Below, piece by piece: positions 58,349-64,000 of a stretch of DNA of 64,000 bases. Numbering within the stretch: the stretch's first letter is position 1; every line of letters begins with the position of its first letter. Under the pieces are notes generated by a model. It made no database searches. It had not been told where the DNA came from and saw only the letters and a list, made by a program, of their open reading frames with translations. The position numbers and the translations under genes were made by a program. Source of the stretch: Quillaja saponaria (taxonomy: Eukaryota; Streptophyta; Magnoliopsida; Fabales; Quillajaceae); contig CM055614.1 of assembly GCA_029379385.1 (NCBI GenBank), positions 20,441,994 to 20,505,993 of the forward strand, given 5' to 3'.

Positions 58349-61300
58349 TATCGCACCCCTCACTTAGATATGACTGGCCGGAAGATTGGATAACCAATCC
58401 ACCGTTCGAGACAAAATAACAAGCCTAACTCATGACCCAACTAAAGAATAAAACTTGTTTTTTCTAAAACCGAAGTTCACTGTAAAAGTTTACTTCCTGT
58501 AATAATTACCAAGTTACTAAAAAAAATTTGGCTGAGGTTTTTTTTTTTTTTTTTTTTTTTTAATACATAACATGCCTCAAAATACAAATACATAGTCTCA
58601 TGATTTTACACAACAGTAACATAAAAATAACAAGGAGCTTCGCTCCAACCACATCATAACCAAGTCAAATAACTAGACACTTATATCTTTCAAAATTAGA
58701 CACCCCTATAGTTCTAGTGTGACTGCAAACTTTAATACTTTAACTTCAAGTCTGAGATCCTAATATTACCTTGTCGTACTCAATCGGCAAGTCACAAGCT
58801 CGGGCGACGTCATGTAATGAACTCCTGTTATTAGAAAAAAATTTCCACAGAAGAGGGGTGAGTCCTATGGACTCCGTGAGTGGAAAATCGTACTCAAAAT
58901 GTACTAGCATCACTCAGCACAAACGTATAATATACATATTAACATCATGTAACACAATTCATATAACATTTCACATTATACGTACACATTGTAAGTTTCA
59001 CAAATTCACAATTCATATGACACACAAGATTACAATTTAAGTCAGCGCAACTATATCATACAAGGCAATCAAAGGCCAACGAGTAACCCAGCCCCGCACA
59101 CCATTATCACCCCTACCTAGCATTTACGTGCCAGCATAACAAATTAATCTCCGTACACAATCCATCCCACCGAAGGTTGAGCACTCAATTTAAAAAAATA
59201 TTTATCAGAATTAGAATTTCTTATGATTTTAAATCAGGGTATCCTAGGTTCACCTGGATTTTTACTTTCGGAATAAAAATCACTTTTTATAAAAATCTCA
59301 CTTCGTTTTGTTAGCCCTTATCAATCACAATCAATGTCAAACACATCAATCAATATCAAACAAACATAATTTAAATAAACTACGAAAATACTCTACTTGC
59401 TTATTTTCCATGTATCACGCAAATTCAAATTAACATATAATTACACATACTAATCTAGCCCTTAAAGACAGCAATTTACCACTCAACTGTAACCGATTTC
59501 ATTGGTCACTTACACTTGTGTCCACGCATCTCATCAGGTCCACATTAGCATTCAGAACTGAAATTCATATACCCAAATAATATTTAGTTAATAACATTAT
59601 TGTTATAATCTTTTAGTTACTAAGCTTATATCTCAATTTATATAGGTTTCTTTATGTAAATTTTTCATTAAGCTATTACATGTTAATTAATATGAATTGG
59701 ACTTTAGGTAATAAGGTTAATAATGAAAAAGCATTTTAAGTGTCTTGAAAAAGCATAGAGTAGGATAAACCATTAGAAAAGATGGAAAGCACTTGGTGAG
59801 TTAGGAATGTTGAAACTGTCTAAACTTGGGGTTTGGACCAGTGTTCACTTTAACAGTCATATCTTTCTCTAGAAAATTTCGAATCCAGTTTCGTAAAATT
59901 TATAAAATACTAAACACATGTAGATTTATAATGGTATATCATTTGTAATTTTTAGATTTGTATATCAATACAGTTTATTGTTTGAAGTTACATCAAATTC
60001 TACTAATATGCAGGATTTTTGATAGCCTTGACCTTATCTTAGTTAATTGAACATAAATTTCTCTAGGAAAAACTAAATCGAATTCTGTTTATTGGGTTTA
60101 TTAATAGACAAGTATATTTATCTTTATTATTTAGAAACTTTTCCTAAAATCTGTCAATAACCCATTAAATTTGTTACATGAACCAAAAACAGGGCACTAC
60201 GAATCCTGCTTCCTAACCGAAGTCTAACAACTATAACTCACAACATATTTGGAATCAAGCTTACGAAATTTTGTAGGCAAAATCTCATGATCCTAAGCTA
60301 CACTTTTTCTTTTAATTCAACCACGAAGACACTCGAAATACTGAATTTCTTTCACCCACGAAATCTACCCTGTATCCCTTAAAAAAAAGTATTCAACTCT
60401 CACTTTCAACATTTCTTCTCACCAATAACATCTTATGCCCATACTCACTACTCCATTTCATTAAATCTTTAAGTCATAATATTAACCAACTATTCTCTAC
60501 TTTCATATATCAACTTTTATTCAAATTCAATTAGTCTCTAATAACAAAGATCTAAGAATCCCAATTCTATAGTTGGCATTAGCATGGTCAAGTTCCATGA
60601 TTCCTAATTAACTATTTAACTAATTAATGATACCTATGTAAATCAATTTATATATATATATATATTAATATTAAGTTTCTCTTAAGGATTTTATCGAACA
60701 CCTAGTTAACATGTTTAACTCTTAATTCATACGTATGAGTTCATAAACATACGCATGCCTTCTAAATTAATTCTTCAAGCACTAAGACTTTTTATATTCA
60801 AAACCTACAAAGACCTCTCATTTGTTTACAGGTTAACTTATTTTGTACCCAATTAATCCATTTTGTAATATATTTATTCACTTACTAAATGTGGTTATTT
60901 TGATAATAAAGGAGATATGCCTAAGATTTGAAAATCGAAGTAATCTATGTGTAATTCAGTTAAATCCAAGTCAAATTAGGATAATGTACTCCTAACACTA
61001 AAGAATCATACTAAGTCACCTAACAACAACCTAATGAAAGCATTTAATAATACTTACTTTGATTATTAGGCACCACCTTGTTATATATATTAAGAGCATA
61101 TGTTCTCATCTACCCTCTGTCTTGCCAATGCTACGTGTTGGGCAAAGTCACCAAATTAGATCTACCTACGTTTCTACCCACCTTTCCCACCATAACCCTT
61201 GATCATTGCACCAGACTCCTTTCTAATCCTTGATATATTAGTGCCGTATCTACCAATCAAGCCGCCAATCATTGCTTCCGATATTAGCATCTCAAAATGA

Positions 61301-61930
61301 CATAATCAATTGAAGTTGAGTCAAGATATGGTTGAGGTGATCGAATCGCGGCATAATTGTAAGTTGGGCTGATTGAAATCATTTGTTTGGGCAGGTTTTC
61401 CACAAGTGAAATGGAGGCTTAGCGATGGAAGTATGAAGGAGACCAACTCACCAATTGCTGCTATCTTGTTGCCATGGAGATTATGAGGCTACTCAAGGTT
61501 GCTACAACCAGAAGCAGTACTGTTCACTCCAACTAGAAACATCTAAGAGCAGTCAATGATTGAGTTAAGAAAGGCAAACCACCACTAGGCCGGAAAGAAA
61601 TTACCAGGTCCATTCAGCTCCAAATTCTTCAAGCTTCACCAAACCAAGATGCAAGAAAGGGAAGAACGCAGGCGTTTTTGTAAGGAAAAAAAAACCAAGC
61701 TGCTAAAAGGAGGCTCTCTCTCGGCCAAATTAGAAAAGACCAAAGTAGAGGAGGAGAGACTAGAACAGTCGAGAAAACAGGGGAAAGACAAGCTACCAAT
61801 AAACAAAATCGGTGCAGCTAAAAAGAAAGAAGGAGAAATATTGGCCACATAAACAAATAAGGTAAGAGAGAGAAAAAAAACTAAGTCAATTAGTCAAGTT
61901 TTAAGTGTGTGTTGTATATTAAGTCTTGTA
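58349..61930 (-). mobile_element. Long gypsy-type LTR, copy C, nested in the Reina-like element (right end approximate)
   Basis: Starts TATCGCACCCC (first dinucleotide mutated from TG) and follows copies A and B block by block to about 60480. The remaining part to about 61.9 kb is bounded by recognisable gypsy gag sequence, which resumes below about 62030 on the minus strand. No clear terminal dinucleotide or target copy was found on the right. A T-run of about 24 lies at 58539-58562. The 67-70 codon frames at 61636-61852 are lysine- or serine-rich low-complexity and not called genes. Confidence 0.7.
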
Positions 61931-61999
61931 ATATGTCTATATATATATATTTATTTATATATGCAAGAGTCCATTTATTTTTATTTTAATTTGAGTAAC

Positions 62000-62755
62000 A
62001 TTTATTCACATAGTCATACAACGTCATAGTACGAATATTTTAAAGCGTACATTAAATTATCGGTTTATAGCATTTGCAACTCCACCTCGTTTTTAATGGT
62101 TAGTTTTAATCTGTTGATATATCTAGCAACAAGTTGGTCTTATAATTCTTGTGTGTTGTTCCTAGCCATCAACTTATAAGACTCTTCTGTATAGTCAATA
62201 ACACTTTTATTGCCTTGCTGAAAAGTATATAAATTGCATAAAAATATTTTGTGCAAAATTTAAAAGAAGGAAATTCTCACATAACCTTGCCTTCATTTTT
62301 TTCCCAAGAAGTAATTTTAAGCTTCCCTTTTTGCAATCTCTTTCCTTGAACTTTATCCCACCAAGTATATGCATAACCATGAAGCCTTATCGCAACAAGC
62401 TTCACTTTTTGGTTTTTGGAAATGTCTTTATACTCAAAGAACTTTTCTACAGCACTAAGCCAATCCAGACTATGAAACTCCGACAAATCAACTTTAACGG
62501 GATCTGAAGACTGCATGAACTTCTTAAAGAAGTTTTGATTTCACCTATTAGCAAATGGATTCACTTGGTTGAATCATCACTAGAGTAACCATGACTGGAA
62601 CTTAGTTAACTTATGGCTTCCTGACGCTTAAGACGCAAGGTCACCTCATCAACTTGTCTTCGAAGTGTCTAAATTTCAGCATCTTGTTCATCACCTATAT
62701 TCTCCATCCTAGGATTGCCTCTTCCATGTTCAATTCTTCCTCTCCTTGTTGCCAT
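62000..62755 (-). pseudogene. Gypsy gag (Reina-like), broken
   Basis: Starts at ATG 62755 (MATRRGRIEHGRGNPRM), about 20 bases inside the primer site. After a stop and shifts it reads WLSAVEKFFEYKDIS, KVKLVAIRLHGYAYTWWDKV (62516-62277), the retrotransposon gag core, and then KSVIDYTEESYKLMARN and QLVARYINRLKL down to about 62080. The C-terminal part is cut by the nested LTR and continues as the zinc knuckle near 58.2 kb. Confidence 0.85.
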
Positions 62756-62777
62756 GGAATGACCAGGAGTGTAACTT

Positions 62778-62791
62778 GGGCTCTGATACCA
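62778..62791 (-). other. Primer-binding site of the Reina-like element
   Basis: Minus strand TGGTATCAGAGCCC, two bases inside the 5' LTR end (62794). tRNA-Met type. Confidence 0.9.
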
Positions 62792-62793
62792 AA

Positions 62794-63212
62794 TGATGGG
62801 GGGGAATAAGGAAAAGGATGTAAGAAACTTATGAGTGATATAACTTCCACTTTATAAATTGAGACAATAATCAATTGCTAATAGGTGAAAGGTATCTGTT
62901 GAATAATCAATTGCTCAATTGTATCTGTTGTTTCACAAAATAATCAATTGATATCTAAAAATAGTTTACCTTAGCACTCTAGATGAAAGGTATGTATAGG
63001 AAACTTGGAACATCCTTCCAAGCATAGCTAACTCAAATATCTATGTAAATTAAACAGAGACGTGAACATTAGAACATAAAACAAAGCAAAGACACTTAGA
63101 AATAAGAGATTATTTAATGGAGAAATAAATAAAAGACCTATGTATGAACCTTTATTCTTCAAGGTGACTCTTTGATCATGAACCTTGAAATCATTAATCC
63201 TTTCCTACATCA
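62794..63212 (-). repeat. 5' LTR of the Reina-like element
   Basis: 419 bp. In sense orientation it begins TGATGTAGGAAAGG and ends CCCCCATCA. Contains a short internal duplication ('caattgct...ggtatctgttg') that the other LTR lacks. Confidence 0.85.
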
Positions 63213-63217
63213 CAAAG

Positions 63218-64000
63218 TGTTCATCCAAAGATGGTTGGTCACAGTGGTAAGCGAATTATAACCCTAGGAAGAGGCCAAATATTCGAATCTTGGAGTTATT
63301 CCTTTGGGGAGGGTCAATAATTGTATTGCTCTTAAGACTTAAAAGAGATTTGATTTAAAAAAACAGAAGTGAATGGTTTTGTGAAAACTTGACAATAATT
63401 AACCAAAGGAAACTAAGTTTTTTGAATTTTGTCATCTTCAGATAGATAATCAATTCATAGAGATAATATGACGTACTAGCACTAGATTTACGAAAAGTGC
63501 AGAACTTAAGGCTGCTTTGCATTTCTTTGACTTTGATCCTACTTTGTTTCGAAACAAACTTTCTCTTGAAGTGAAGATAAATGGTATCTCCAATTATATG
63601 TTATTCAGATTCAAGCAACAATTTTCTCAATAGCAATTACCAGATCTTGAACTGGATTTTAATTAGTGGAGTGAGAATTGAAGAATGAAACATCATTTTC
63701 TCATTAACAAAAAATTTGTACAATATTTATCTGTACTTCTATTGAACCTTGCCTAGCTTCACAAAATTACTTCTGATGTAGCACAGAGGAAGATACAATT
63801 ACACTTCAATGCAAATTTTGAATGAATATTGAGTTCCTCTAAGCTTGAGAGATTGCCCGCTTAAGATATTTGAAAGCTTTTGGATAATTTAAGAAACCCA
63901 TAAACCAGAATTCAAAGTTATCCACCGTAACTATTTCCATGTACTTTTGGGAAGGTCTCTTCACATTCTCACTTTGGTTAACACACTTAATCTTTCTTAG
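63218..64000 (-). pseudogene. Probable continuation of the endogenous pararetrovirus, with an inserted SINE-like unit
   Basis: Beyond the gypsy element's target copy the minus strand continues in phase with the movement-protein-like fragment at 53771 once the insert is removed. An open stretch at about 63620-63495 is basic and compatible with the upstream part of the same viral region. The rest to the window edge has stops in all frames. A SINE-like unit separates these pieces. Assigned mainly from context. Confidence 0.45.
63233..63365 (+). mobile_element. SINE-like unit
   Basis: Starts GGTTGGTCACAGTGGTAAG, compatible with a Pol III A box, with a B-box-like ATTCGAATCTTGG about 40 bases later and a short A-run at the end (63357-63363). 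No target duplication was found, so this is a weaker call than the SINE at 14328. Confidence 0.5.

Larger units (their letters stand above)
53772..63212 (-). mobile_element. Ty3/gypsy chromovirus (Reina-like) element, minus strand, with nested insertions
   Basis: LTRs lie at 53772-54123 (3' LTR, inner ~34 bases missing) and 62794-63212 (5' LTR, 419 bp). In sense orientation they run TGATG to CATCA. Target copies are taaag (53767-53771) and caaag (63213-63217). Next to the 5' LTR is a tRNA-Met primer site, followed by gag, zinc knuckle, reverse transcriptase, RNase H and integrase remains in order. The polypurine tract and the very C-terminus have been deleted together with the start of the 3' LTR. 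Interrupted by a long gypsy-type LTR (58349 to about 61.9 kb) and a small hAT element (56138-57014). Many stops and shifts; not functional. Confidence 0.85.

Noticed and set aside
58539..58562. Long T-run as a Pol III terminator
   Set aside because: It lies inside the LTR body, with no A or B box upstream, and homologous copies lack it.
61636..61852. Overlapping frames on both strands (Lys/Glu-rich and Ser/Leu-rich)
   Set aside because: Low-complexity mirror readings in the distal part of LTR copy C.

Overview
The window is AT-rich nuclear DNA from a dicot-type flowering plant. It has one intact, recognisable plant gene: an intronless RING-H2 E3 ligase of the CIP8 type at 23.3-24.3 kb. Almost everything else is layered transposable elements, an integrated pararetrovirus and decayed genes. 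No rRNA, tRNA, CRISPR or bacterial-type operon was seen. The species cannot be named from sequence alone.

0-19 kb: the left edge lies in a partial LTR next to a PIF/Harbinger transposase relic. The same LTR-Harbinger combination recurs at 17.2-19.0 kb. A two-exon BAHD acyltransferase pseudogene runs on the minus strand from 10481 down to 3121. Its second exon is split by a 4.7-kb hAT transposon (3247-7911) that still carries a nearly complete three-exon transposase. The acyltransferase intron holds a TTAGGG-like array. At 12.0-14.9 kb a long-TIR Mutator-like element with a 9-bp target duplication sits inside a copia-like fragment and itself carries a SINE.

19-36.9 kb: a gypsy-type LTR copy (19.0-21.2 kb), the CIP8-like gene, 4 kb of low-repeat unassigned sequence, then decayed LTR-type repeats into which a 3.4-kb solo LTR (32976-36358) has inserted with a perfect 5-bp target duplication.

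36.9-49.5 kb: a CACTA-type left end and GCTACGG-rich subterminal DNA on both sides of a complete-ended copia-type element (39482-48342; target duplication, primer-binding site and polypurine tract all present). That element has almost no coding sequence, and its interior holds four hairpins that share a constant apical stem-loop but have different, individually complementary outer stems. This is the most unusual structure in the window.

49.5-64 kb: a minus-strand relic of an endogenous pararetrovirus (Caulimoviridae-like: movement-protein-like, zinc-knuckle, protease, reverse transcriptase and RNase H regions). It is split by a 9.4-kb minus-strand Ty3/gypsy element resembling the Reina chromoviruses. 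That element is itself interrupted by a third copy of the long gypsy-type LTR and by a small non-autonomous hAT element; another small hAT element sits in the viral zinc knuckle. The order of insertion can be read from the nesting and target duplications.
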